DNA of 8,115 bases from an uncultured Bacilli bacterium (GCA_947627395.1 CANQVW010000068.1:1-8115); one strand, 5' to 3'. Shown: positions 1-6,058, counted from the stretch's first letter. The notes: generated from the letters alone by a model not told the origin. Made by a program: numbers and translations.

Positions 1-180
1 ATTTATACAGATATTAACCCTAGAACACATACAAGAAGCTGCATGTCATGTGGTTACAAGGGTGTTGAATCTCATAGATACGCAGAAAGAAAATCAATCT
101 TAGACAAATTTATATGTACAGAATGCGGTTATGTTAGCGATTTTGGATATATCGATAGTATTGGTGATGAAATTGAATAA
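1..180 (+). CDS. C-terminal end of a zinc-ribbon protein, TnpB/Cas12f-like (partial)
   Basis: The frame is open from the first base to the TAA at 178-180, giving 59 residues; the start lies upstream of the window. Cysteines C14, C17, C39 and C42 form a CxxC-21-CxxC zinc ribbon (CMSCGY and CTECGY), preceded by NPRTHTRSC. This layout (P..TS..C..CG, a basic linker, then F.C..CGY) resembles the target-nucleic-acid-binding ribbon at the C-terminus of IS200/IS605-type TnpB and Cas12f proteins. In those families the second CxxC is normally followed closely by the last RuvC aspartate in a D-x-N-A-A motif. Here the tail reads YVSDFGYIDSIGDEIE, so the motif is absent or strongly diverged. It could therefore be a degenerate TnpB, a distant relative, or an unrelated zinc-ribbon protein. 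That it is coding is fairly secure; the family call is tentative because only the tail is present. Confidence 0.55.
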   Translation: MYTDINPRTHTRSCMSCGYKGVESHRYAERKSILDKFICTECGYVSDFGYIDSIGDEIE

Positions 181-216
181 ATATTTAATTTCAGTTAGTG
201 AATTAGTCAAAAGAAC

Positions 217-260
217 AGGAATTGGTGTTGAGAGACATCAATTCTTTTCCTTTCTTTTTT
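217..260 (+). terminator. Intrinsic terminator-like hairpin after the zinc-ribbon gene
   Basis: GAATTGGTGT (219-228) pairs with ACATCAATTC (235-244), ten pairs including one G-U. U229-G234 can close a GAGA (GNRA) tetraloop. The stem can extend outward through G218-U245 and A217-U246. A T-rich run interrupted by C residues (245-260) follows. This fits a Rho-independent terminator for the upstream gene. If that gene is a TnpB-type nuclease, the hairpin could instead belong to its 3'-end guide RNA, but nothing here proves that. Confidence 0.6.
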
Positions 261-279
261 ACGAAAACTCATTTAATTC

Positions 280-308
280 TTTTCATTTTTTTTATTCCGT
301 GATATAAT
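280..308 (+). promoter_or_regulatory. Sigma-A-type extended -10 promoter for the phosphatase operon
   Basis: A perfect TATAAT (303-308) is preceded by TG at 300-301, giving an extended -10. TTTTCA (280-285) lies 17 bp upstream and matches four of six bases of the -35 consensus. Transcription would start near 315, about 26 nt before the GTG start at 341. The 10-mer GTGATATAAT recurs exactly upstream of the glutamate dehydrogenase gene. Confidence 0.75.
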
Positions 309-321
309 AAACATATATCAA

Positions 322-333
322 AAGGAATGGTGA
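322..333 (+). promoter_or_regulatory. Ribosome binding site supporting a GTG start
   Basis: AAGGA (322-326) and GGTGA (329-333) are the two halves of the AAGGAGGTGA anti-SD complement, split by extra bases. GGTGA ends 7 nt before the GTG at 341. In that frame the nearest upstream stop is at 308-310 and no other standard start lies in between, so GTG 341 is the best start. Confidence 0.55.
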
Positions 334-340
334 AGAGACT

Positions 341-1441
341 GTGCATGAAAAATGCTTCAATAGAATTTATCAAGAAATAAAATATTATGCAACTTATGAT
401 CAAGTCATAGGAAAGGAAAGAATTCTTTCTTTTTTAACAACTTTAAAAGAAAATATATTTCAAATCATTTCAAAAAAAGAACAATTAACATGGGAAGAAA
501 TCTTAGTTCATTATTTTTATTCTCATACCAATGGTCAAGGAGAAATCGTTTCTTTAGAAGTTTCCTCAAAACAACAAAAAGACATTGCATGTTTTCTTCC
601 ATTTTACCAATCCATTCGTAAACAATTTATTACACAATTATTTAAACACAATGATCCTCTTTATTTCTTAGATGTGGATAATACATTGACAGATTATGCT
701 GTCTTAAGTCCTGAAAAAGTTCATTTTATTTCCAACTGGAATAAGAAAAAGAATATTATCTTAAGTACAGGAAAAGCTCCCTTTGCCATTCAAGATGTTA
801 TTCATGAATGTGCATTGGAAGATAATTACTATTCATGTTTAAATGGATCTATTGTTGCACATCAAGATGAATTAATCATGGTTGCGAAAATTGGTGAAGT
901 GAGTCAATATTTAATTGAACAATTAAATCAAACAGATATGACTTATATTACTTACTATGAGAACATCATTCATATTGTGAAGGAATTAACAGAAGAAAAC
1001 ATTGCATTGTTAAAGAAATATAGTGAATGGCATATTGATCCAAATCCTGAAGTGGACTATGGAAGAATTGTGAAAATCATGGTATTTATTTTAGATGATC
1101 ATTCAGAAAAATCAAAAAAACAAGAAGAAATTGTGCAAAAGATGATTTCTCCCTATCCAAATTTAATTTGTGTTCGAACAGCTTATCATTGTTATGAAAT
1201 CTTAGATGTTACTCAACATAAAGGAAACACAGTCAAAATCATATCAGAAATGATGGGAAAATATTACCGTTCGTCTGTAGGGGTAGGAGATAGCATGAAC
1301 GATTTACCAATGTTAAATTATGTTGGATTTCCTTATATGGTTTCTAATGCAAGTGATGAATTACAATCTTATCAATTTGAAATTCCTGAAGGTTCTAGAG
1401 ATATTGATATTGTAAATGTACTAAAAAAATATGATAAGTAG
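341..1441 (+). CDS. HAD-superfamily (Cof-type) hydrolase with N-terminal extension
   Basis: The product has 366 residues and no signal peptide or membrane segment, so it is probably a cytoplasmic, Mg-dependent phosphatase acting on a small phosphorylated metabolite. The HAD motifs are intact. Motif I is DVDNT (nucleophile D111, acid/base D113). Motif II is LSTGK (S142/T143), followed by the Cof-typical LNGS at 167-170. The motif III lysine is probably K294 in QHKGNTVKI, and motif IV is GVGDSMNDLPML (D317, D321). The cap region lies roughly at 170-285. Unusually, about 105 mostly helical residues precede motif I, whereas Cof proteins normally have it within the first 15 residues. The extension matches no domain I recognise. 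The start is GTG. The stop codon TAG is part of the next gene's SD, indicating an operon. The substrate cannot be read from the sequence. Confidence 0.9.
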   Translation: MHEKCFNRIYQEIKYYATYDQVIGKERILSFLTTLKENIFQIISKKEQLTWEEILVHYFYSHTNGQGEIVSLEVSSKQQKDIACFLPFYQSIRKQFITQLFKHNDPLYFLDVDNTLTDYAVLSPEKVHFISNWNKKKNIILSTGKAPFAIQDVIHECALEDNYYSCLNGSIVAHQDELIMVAKIGEVSQYLIEQLNQTDMTYITYYENIIHIVKELTEENIALLKKYSEWHIDPNPEVDYGRIVKIMVFILDDHSEKSKKQEEIVQKMISPYPNLICVRTAYHCYEILDVTQHKGNTVKIISEMMGKYYRSSVGVGDSMNDLPMLNYVGFPYMVSNASDELQSYQFEIPEGSRDIDIVNVLKKYDK

Positions 1442-1445
1442 GTGA
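1440..1445 (+). promoter_or_regulatory. SD overlapping the upstream stop (translational coupling)
   Basis: AGGTGA (1440-1445) begins inside the TAG stop (1439-1441) of the phosphatase gene and sits 4 nt before the ATG at 1450. The 8-nt gap between stop and start and the shared bases suggest coupled translation of the two proteins. Confidence 0.65.
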
Positions 1446-1449
1446 AAAC

Positions 1450-2784
1450 ATGAAACTTTCTAATTCTGAAAAAATATCGATTGCATCTATTGTAGTTACG
1501 ATAGTTATTGCCATTTTTTCTCAAGATTTTAATCCAATTATTACAAGAAGTGTTTTACTCGTTATTGCATTGCTTATGATTGGTTATCTTATTTATTTAT
1601 TAATCATTCGTTACAAGAAAAGTAAGTCCTTAAGTAATGCAGCAGTTATTGCGAAAGCTGATGAATACATTCAATATTTAGAAAATTTAGTAGAAGCGAA
1701 TGATCGTAGATTATCTAAATTAATGGGTGTATCTTCTTTGAAAATGACAGAAAAAATTAATAAGAAAATCCTTAAAAGAACAAAAGGAAAAATCATTGAT
1801 TTAAATCAAGATGATTTAGAAATTAAAAAATTACTAACATCTTTAAATCAAGAATTTGCTTTCCAATTTGATGAAAGAGAAGAAAAAAGAAAACAGCTTA
1901 TATTAAAAGCATCTAAAAAAGTAGACTTAGAAACATCTTTTAAAATAGCGGAAAAAATCATTAAGCATAGTTTAAAACTAGAGCGTATCCTACTACAAAT
2001 TGAACAATACAAATTACGTATTCGATTAGGTAAATTCATAATTAAGTATTCCCTAAATGATTTTGAAATTATTAAAGCCTATATTGATTTTATTGGTTGG
2101 ACAAATATTTTAATTGGTGAAAATAAAGCGGGTATTCAAGCTATTTCTCAAGGAATTCGTATCATTGAAGCTAAAATTGGAACTTCAAATGAAATTCCAA
2201 AGGGAATGGATGAAGAAACTTATTATCAATATAAATTCTTAAAAGCTAGAGCTTTAAGACATTTAAGTACAACTTATTATAGTTACAAAAAGAATGAATT
2301 TAATGAAGAAGAGCTAAAAGCATGTTTTGAAATCTTAGATGAAGAAAATTTTAAATCTTATTATTTAAAGCATTATCCAAATATGTATTATAAAACGAGA
2401 ATTGGTTTAGAAAACAATGCTTTGCTTTATAAGTTTTATCAATATCAAGAAAATAAAAGACAAAATCTTGGTGGAAGTTTTGATTATAAAAGTGCTATTG
2501 AAATCATTAATCAAGATTTAGAAATTATTCGTCATATGCCTATTGAAGAACAAGACCGTCATCGTATTATCAAATTAACCGTATTCAAGAATCAATTGCT
2601 TCGCTCGGAAAATAGTAGAAATAATCAATTGTTAGATCAAAGAGATTTTAAAGAAGGATTAGGGGAAGTTAGAAAAATATTTAATTCTAATATTTATCTA
2701 GATGATGCATTAGAAGTATTTGTTGATGAAGCAATTCAGGATCTATATGATGATATTAGAAATATCTTTGAAGAAGAAAAATAG
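1450..2784 (+). CDS. Two-TM membrane protein with large helical cytoplasmic domain, function unknown
   Basis: This 444-residue protein belongs to no family I recognise. Two hydrophobic segments lie at about residues 9-23 and 33-54. The second is followed by the basic run RYKKSK, so by the positive-inside rule the rest should be cytoplasmic. Residues 60-190 are rich in Lys, Glu, Leu and Ile with likely long helices or coiled coil (DEYIQYLENLVEAN, then a highly charged stretch at 140-185). Residues 190-445 look like helical repeats of TPR type: FIIKYSLNDFEIIKAYI, then a segment around FIGWTNILIGENKAGI, with many paired aromatic residues. No nuclease, kinase or ATPase motif is evident. It is translationally coupled to the HAD hydrolase and ends in an intrinsic terminator, so the two proteins probably act together; a membrane scaffold or sensor role is only a guess. 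The A/T-rich codon use resembles its neighbours. Confidence 0.85.
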   Translation: MKLSNSEKISIASIVVTIVIAIFSQDFNPIITRSVLLVIALLMIGYLIYLLIIRYKKSKSLSNAAVIAKADEYIQYLENLVEANDRRLSKLMGVSSLKMTEKINKKILKRTKGKIIDLNQDDLEIKKLLTSLNQEFAFQFDEREEKRKQLILKASKKVDLETSFKIAEKIIKHSLKLERILLQIEQYKLRIRLGKFIIKYSLNDFEIIKAYIDFIGWTNILIGENKAGIQAISQGIRIIEAKIGTSNEIPKGMDEETYYQYKFLKARALRHLSTTYYSYKKNEFNEEELKACFEILDEENFKSYYLKHYPNMYYKTRIGLENNALLYKFYQYQENKRQNLGGSFDYKSAIEIINQDLEIIRHMPIEEQDRHRIIKLTVFKNQLLRSENSRNNQLLDQRDFKEGLGEVRKIFNSNIYLDDALEVFVDEAIQDLYDDIRNIFEEEK

Positions 2785-2817
2785 AAAAGGTGATTGAAAT
2801 AACATCATCTTTTTTTA
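2785..2817 (+). terminator. Intrinsic terminator of the phosphatase/membrane-protein operon
   Basis: AAAAGGTGAT (2785-2794) pairs with ATCATCTTTT (2804-2813) through ten pairs including one G-U, with a 9-nt loop. A run of seven T (2810-2816) overlaps the 3' arm. It starts directly after the TAG stop. Confidence 0.8.
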
Positions 2818-2840
2818 TTCTAAAACAAGATAATTTAGAA

Positions 2841-2887
2841 TATAATAATGATAAAAAAAGGAGCGTTTTCAACAAATGTTTTCATAA
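2841..2887 (+). promoter_or_regulatory. Possible second promoter, SD and three-codon ORF
   Basis: TATAAT (2841-2846) has a weak -35 candidate, TTCTAA (2818-2823), 17 bp upstream. AAAGGAG (2857-2863) is a strong SD, 12 nt before ATG TTT TCA TAA (2876-2887). Each element of a gene start is present, but the frame closes after three codons. It may be a relic of a lost gene, a leader minigene or chance. Confidence 0.3.
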
Positions 2888-2932
2888 AACAAAAAAAAGT
2901 AAAAAAAAATATACGAAAATGCTTTCATAAAA
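2871..2932 (+). repeat. Pair of near-identical 16-bp direct repeats (cre-like on the reverse strand)
   Basis: AAATGTTTTCATAAAA (2874-2889) and AAATGCTTTCATAAAA (2917-2932) differ at one base and are 43 bp apart, about four helical turns. Read on the reverse strand, 2871-2885 and 2914-2928 each match 8 of the 10 defined positions of the CcpA cre consensus WTGNAANCGNWNNCW. Both have A in place of the central G. The second copy overlaps the -35 region of the lipoprotein promoter, where a bound protein would repress. Operator function is inferred. Confidence 0.4.
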
Positions 2933-2951
2933 AAAGAAAACGTGTTATAAT
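2890..2951 (+). promoter_or_regulatory. Lipoprotein gene promoter with A-tract upstream region
   Basis: TATAAT (2946-2951) is preceded by TG at 2943-2944 (extended -10). The -35 is weak: CTTTCA (2922-2927) with an 18-bp spacer. Two A-tracts at about 2891-2909, near -67 to -49, look like an UP element or bent DNA. Transcription should begin near 2958, leaving an 80-nt leader before the ATG at 3039. Confidence 0.65.
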
Positions 2952-2962
2952 ATTGTTGTGTA

Positions 2963-3030
2963 GCATTGACAAATTTTATGGGAAGGAAAGATTGAGTGAT
3001 TAAAAATGTCAATGTGATGTCACTCAAGGG
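2963..3030 (+). promoter_or_regulatory. Structured mRNA leader: two interleaved perfect inverted repeats
   Basis: CATTGACA (2964-2971) is complementary to TGTCAATG (3007-3014), and TTGAGTGA (2992-2999) to TCACTCAA (3020-3027). Each helix gains one G-U pair (G2963-U3015, U3000-G3019). The order a-b-a'-b' means the helices either form an H-type pseudoknot or exclude each other. The second helix covers the first two bases of the only SD candidate, AAGGG (3026-3030), 8 nt before the ATG. This suggests control of translation initiation. I do not recognise a known riboswitch class in it. Confidence 0.5.
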
Positions 3031-3038
3031 TCTAAAAA

Positions 3039-5921
3039 ATGAAAAAAAGTTTAAAAGTATTTATTTTAGTGTTAATGCTTGGACTTCTTTGCGTTGTTGT
3101 TGGATGCTCTGGAGGAGAAGCTGGGTCAACTAAAATAATCATCACTGGTGAAACTACAGGTGTTGTTGGCGAAGAACTTACTCTTTCGGCAAGAATTTCT
3201 CCACAATCAAATGAAACAATTACTTGGGCATCTAGTGATGAATCAACAGCAACAGTTGCTGAAGGTGTTGTTTCTTTATTAAAAGAAGGAAACGTAACTA
3301 TTACAGCAAGTGCTGCAGGTGTTAAAGGAGAAGTCACAATTACTATAAAAGCTGCTCCAGTTAAAGCTACTTCTGTTAGTATTACTGGTGCTACAACTGT
3401 AGCTGTTGGAGGAAACATACAATTAACTGCAACAGTTGCTCCAGATACAGCAACAAACAAAGCTGTTACATGGAAATCTGAAAACAATGGTATTGCTGTT
3501 GTTGATGATAGTGGTAAAGTTACTGCTAAATCTCTTGGAACTGTAAAAATTTTTGCTGAAGCTGATGGAGCTACAGGTGAACATGTAATTACTGTAACAG
3601 GAACTACTACATTAGAAATTGTCTCTAGTGCTGAAACAAATGAATTAGGAATTCATGAAACATGTCAATTAGAAGCAAATGTTGTTCCAGTTACAGCAGG
3701 AGAAGGAAATAAACTTGTATGGCGCTCAAGCGATGAATCTATCGCAACTGTTACACAAGAAGGAATTGTTACTGGTGTCGCTGCTGGTAAAGTTGTTATT
3801 TCTATACATCTTGGTTTATTATCTGCAGAATATGAAATGGAAATTAAATATTATCCAGTTGAAGATATTTTAATTACTGGATCAGTAGATATTCCACGTG
3901 ATTCAACCTCAACTTTATCTGCTGAAGTTCTTCCTGAAAATGCAACATATCCTACTGTTACATGGTCAAGTCAAGATGAATCCATTGCTACAGTTGATCC
4001 TGTAACTGGTGAAGTTTATGGTGTTAGTGATGGAGATGTAGTTATTGTTGCTACTGCAGACAAAATGAAAAAAGAAATCACAGTACATGTTTTATTTACT
4101 CATGTTCAATCTGTTACAATCACAGGAGATTCTACTGGTGAAGTTGGAAGACCTATCCAATTAACTGCCACTATTACACCAGAAAATGCAACTGATAAAA
4201 CAGTTGTTTGGAGTTCAAGTGATGATAGTAAAGCAACTGTTGATCCTGAAACTGGAGAAGTTATGGGTCTACAAGAAGGAGAAGTTGAAATCATTGCAAC
4301 ATGTGAAGGAAATGTAACTGCTCGTCATAAAATTACTTTCACTGTTCATGTATTACAAAAGAAATTAACCATTGGTCAATCACACTTCAATCTTGGCATT
4401 TGGAGTGCTGACTATACAAATAATGTTTTAGTTTATGACAAAACATTTAGTGGAAGTAGCACAAGTTTATATGTCGACAGAGTTGGTATTGATTACGATG
4501 AAACTTCAAAACAATATGTAGTTACAGAAGTTTTAAAGAGTGGTGTTGCTGATAGTGCTACAATTAAAACTCATGATTATTTAATTACTATTGCTGAATC
4601 ATCTAGCATTTATAAAACTTACAATTTAGCTGCTACTATTGAAGTTGGTTGTGGAGTTAAATTACCTCAAAATATTAACTTCGTTCCAGTAAGTGCTACA
4701 AACGAAAATATAGTAGAAAATATCGGAATCGAATTTTATGATAAGCTAGATCCAATGTTCTTACCAGCAATGGAATTATATGTAGCTCAAGTTGGCGAAA
4801 ATTATTATACTAAGATTTCTGATGCTGTTGCCGCATTAGCTGCTGGTAGCACATTAAAAATCGGTGCAACAAAGATTTCTGATGCATTTGCTATTGAATT
4901 TGATAATGTTGTAATTGAATCAGCAGATGCTGCAAGAAAAGGTAACATTGCAAATAAGATTTCATTAAAAGATGGTATTAAAGGTGTTAAGATTCAAAAC
5001 TTAGAATTCACAGGATTAGGTCAAATTGAAGCTACAGGTGTTGTTGAAAACTTAACATTTACAGGTAATAACGTTCATGATATTACAATTGAAGGTGGAG
5101 AGTATACAACTTCTAAACGTTTTGATCAACAAGGATTCCTTCATTTATGGAAAAATGATGCACATGATTCTTTAAGAGGATTAACAGTTACCAATAATAC
5201 ATTTACAAATTTATCTTGCTTTGCATTAAGCTACAGAGGTGCACATCAAGATTATACAATTTTAATTGATAAGAATGTATTTAAAAATATGGCACTTGGT
5301 GCAGTTAAGCAAGAAGGTGGATTCAATGCAGGTAAATTAATCATTACCAACAATGAATTCACTAATGATGATACAACAGTGGGATACTGCTCAATATTAT
5401 TCCGTCAAATGGGAAGTGCTGCTGGCGTAACACATGAAATAGTTATTGAAAACAATACATTTACTAATATTGGTAAAGATTTCACAGATCTTGCAGGTTA
5501 CGGAGGATCAGCTGCAATTGTTTCTGGAAGTTACCAAGAAGCTAAAACTTCTATCTTAAATATTAAGATTCGTTTCAATAGCTTTGTTGGATGCACAAAT
5601 GGTGTATATCTAAGAGACAATGGTGGAACTGCTGATATGTGGGTTTCTCAATCATCATACAATCTATTCAAAGATATTAAAGGTTATATCTTTGGTGGAG
5701 ATGCATCTGGAAAGAGAAATGCATTAGATCATAATGTATTCTTAGATGCTGAAGGAACTGCATTAACAGATGAAGTTCTTGCTACTAAGCTTACTAATAT
5801 CAAAGAAAACACTGATGTATTCGCAACAGAAGAAGAATACAAAACAGCTGTTGAAACAGTGAAAGCAGCTGAAAACGGAGAAGAAAGCGAAGGAAATAGC
5901 GAAGCTGCTCCTGCTGAATAA
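3039..5921 (+). CDS. Surface lipoprotein: five BIG2 Ig-like repeats plus right-handed beta-helix
   Basis: The product has 960 residues. The N-terminus has a KK start, a hydrophobic core (7-21) and the lipobox VVGC, so C23 should be lipidated and the protein anchored outside the membrane. Residues 31-437 hold five BIG2-type Ig-like repeats of about 75-85 residues with the hallmarks VGxxxxLTAxVxPxxA, VTWSSxDxSxATV, GxVxGxxxGxVxIxA. Residues 438-575 are a beta-rich region with no family I recognise. From about 580, VGENYYTKISDAVAAL and the following strands open a beta-helix whose rungs carry repeated NNxFTN-like turns (TGNNVHDI, TNNTFTNL, DKNVFKNM, TNNEFTND, ENNTFTNI). An acidic, low-complexity tail closes the protein; there is no LPXTG motif. 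The BIG2 stalk probably lifts the beta-helix off the cell. Beta-helices of this kind often bind or cleave polysaccharides, so adhesion or glycan binding is likely, but no catalytic site can be named. It is a single-gene unit with its own promoter and terminator. Confidence 0.9.
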   Translation: MKKSLKVFILVLMLGLLCVVVGCSGGEAGSTKIIITGETTGVVGEELTLSARISPQSNETITWASSDESTATVAEGVVSLLKEGNVTITASAAGVKGEVTITIKAAPVKATSVSITGATTVAVGGNIQLTATVAPDTATNKAVTWKSENNGIAVVDDSGKVTAKSLGTVKIFAEADGATGEHVITVTGTTTLEIVSSAETNELGIHETCQLEANVVPVTAGEGNKLVWRSSDESIATVTQEGIVTGVAAGKVVISIHLGLLSAEYEMEIKYYPVEDILITGSVDIPRDSTSTLSAEVLPENATYPTVTWSSQDESIATVDPVTGEVYGVSDGDVVIVATADKMKKEITVHVLFTHVQSVTITGDSTGEVGRPIQLTATITPENATDKTVVWSSSDDSKATVDPETGEVMGLQEGEVEIIATCEGNVTARHKITFTVHVLQKKLTIGQSHFNLGIWSADYTNNVLVYDKTFSGSSTSLYVDRVGIDYDETSKQYVVTEVLKSGVADSATIKTHDYLITIAESSSIYKTYNLAATIEVGCGVKLPQNINFVPVSATNENIVENIGIEFYDKLDPMFLPAMELYVAQVGENYYTKISDAVAALAAGSTLKIGATKISDAFAIEFDNVVIESADAARKGNIANKISLKDGIKGVKIQNLEFTGLGQIEATGVVENLTFTGNNVHDITIEGGEYTTSKRFDQQGFLHLWKNDAHDSLRGLTVTNNTFTNLSCFALSYRGAHQDYTILIDKNVFKNMALGAVKQEGGFNAGKLIITNNEFTNDDTTVGYCSILFRQMGSAAGVTHEIVIENNTFTNIGKDFTDLAGYGGSAAIVSGSYQEAKTSILNIKIRFNSFVGCTNGVYLRDNGGTADMWVSQSSYNLFKDIKGYIFGGDASGKRNALDHNVFLDAEGTALTDEVLATKLTNIKENTDVFATEEEYKTAVETVKAAENGEESEGNSEAAPAE
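3129..4349 (+). repeat. Tandem BIG2-encoding repeats (five, diverged)
   Basis: Five consecutive units of about 225-250 bp encode the Ig-like domains at residues of about 31-104, 110-186, 190-270, 273-352 and 355-437. Units 4 and 5 are closest, sharing the pattern W-S-S-x-D-x-S-x-A-T-V-D-P-x-T-G-E-V. Divergence at the DNA level is high, so the array looks old rather than recently expanded. Confidence 0.75.
4986..5753 (+). repeat. Beta-helix rung repeats in the lipoprotein
   Basis: Residues of about 650-905 contain at least seven short beta-strand units ending in turns of the form N-N-x-F-x-N/D or N-x-F, spaced mostly 20-45 residues apart. This periodicity is typical of right-handed parallel beta-helices, where stacked asparagines line the turns. 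Confidence 0.65.
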
Positions 5922-5925
5922 TTGC

Positions 5926-5963
5926 AAAATAGGGTGTATCGTATCTCACGATGCCCCTTTTTT
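5926..5963 (+). terminator. Intrinsic terminator of the lipoprotein gene
   Basis: AGGGTGTATCGT (5931-5942) pairs with ACGATGCCCCTT (5948-5959), with one T-C mismatch and two G-U pairs, around a five-base loop ATCTC. The arm runs into six T (5958-5963), with an A-run (5926-5929) opposite. It begins a few bases after the TAA stop. Confidence 0.85.
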
Positions 5964-6003
5964 CACATTTATTCATAGAACTTTAATTTCTAAAAATTTG
6001 CGT

Positions 6004-6018
6004 CTAAACCGCTTACAT
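6004..6018 (-). promoter_or_regulatory. cre-like box upstream of the glutamate dehydrogenase promoter
   Basis: On the reverse strand this reads ATGTAAGCGGTTTAG. It matches 8 of 10 defined positions of the CcpA consensus WTGNAANCGNWNNCW, including the central CG, and its core is nearly palindromic. It lies at about -61 to -47 from the expected transcription start, just upstream of the -35. That position is more compatible with activation than with roadblock repression. CcpA control is inferred, and no ccpA gene is in view. Confidence 0.4.
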
Positions 6019-6029
6019 TCAAAAAATAA

Positions 6030-6058
6030 TTTACAAACATAGAAACAAGTGATATAAT
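6030..6058 (+). promoter_or_regulatory. Extended -10 promoter for glutamate dehydrogenase
   Basis: TTTACA (6030-6035, five of six consensus bases) and a perfect TATAAT (6053-6058) are separated by 17 bp. TG at 6050-6051 makes an extended -10. This is the strongest promoter in the window, with an expected start near 6065. Confidence 0.85.

Noticed and set aside
167..307. 46-codon ORF starting inside the end of the zinc-ribbon gene (MKLNKYLISVSELVKRTG at its start).
   Set aside because: It runs through the terminator-like hairpin and T-rich tail and into the next -10 box. Its second half is low-complexity Phe/Ser from T-runs, and no good SD precedes it.
2966..2994. TTGACA at 2966-2971 as the -35 of another promoter.
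   Set aside because: No -10 exists at 16-18 bp (AGATTG region). The hexamer is better explained as part of the inverted repeat.
2978..3017. Short uORFs in the lipoprotein leader (ATG 2978 to TGA 2995; ATG 3006 to TGA 3017).
   Set aside because: Neither has a properly spaced SD, and ATG/TGA strings this short are expected by chance.
2996..3133. 45-codon GTG-start frame overlapping the start of the lipoprotein gene, with AAGGA 7 nt upstream.
   Set aside because: Its product is of low quality (Lys/Trp/Arg-rich after entering the lipoprotein frame), while the main frame has a clear lipobox signal peptide. It is most likely chance, although initiation there could interfere with the leader.
3032..3487. 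151-codon reverse-strand ORF opposite the lipoprotein signal and first BIG2 units.
   Set aside because: It is a shadow of a repetitive Thr/Val/Ala-rich gene; the composition mirrors the forward codons and there is no SD or promoter.
3129..4349. CRISPR or satellite-like array from the repetitive DNA in the lipoprotein gene.
   Set aside because: The repeats are diverged, in frame and encode BIG2 folds, with no spacer structure.
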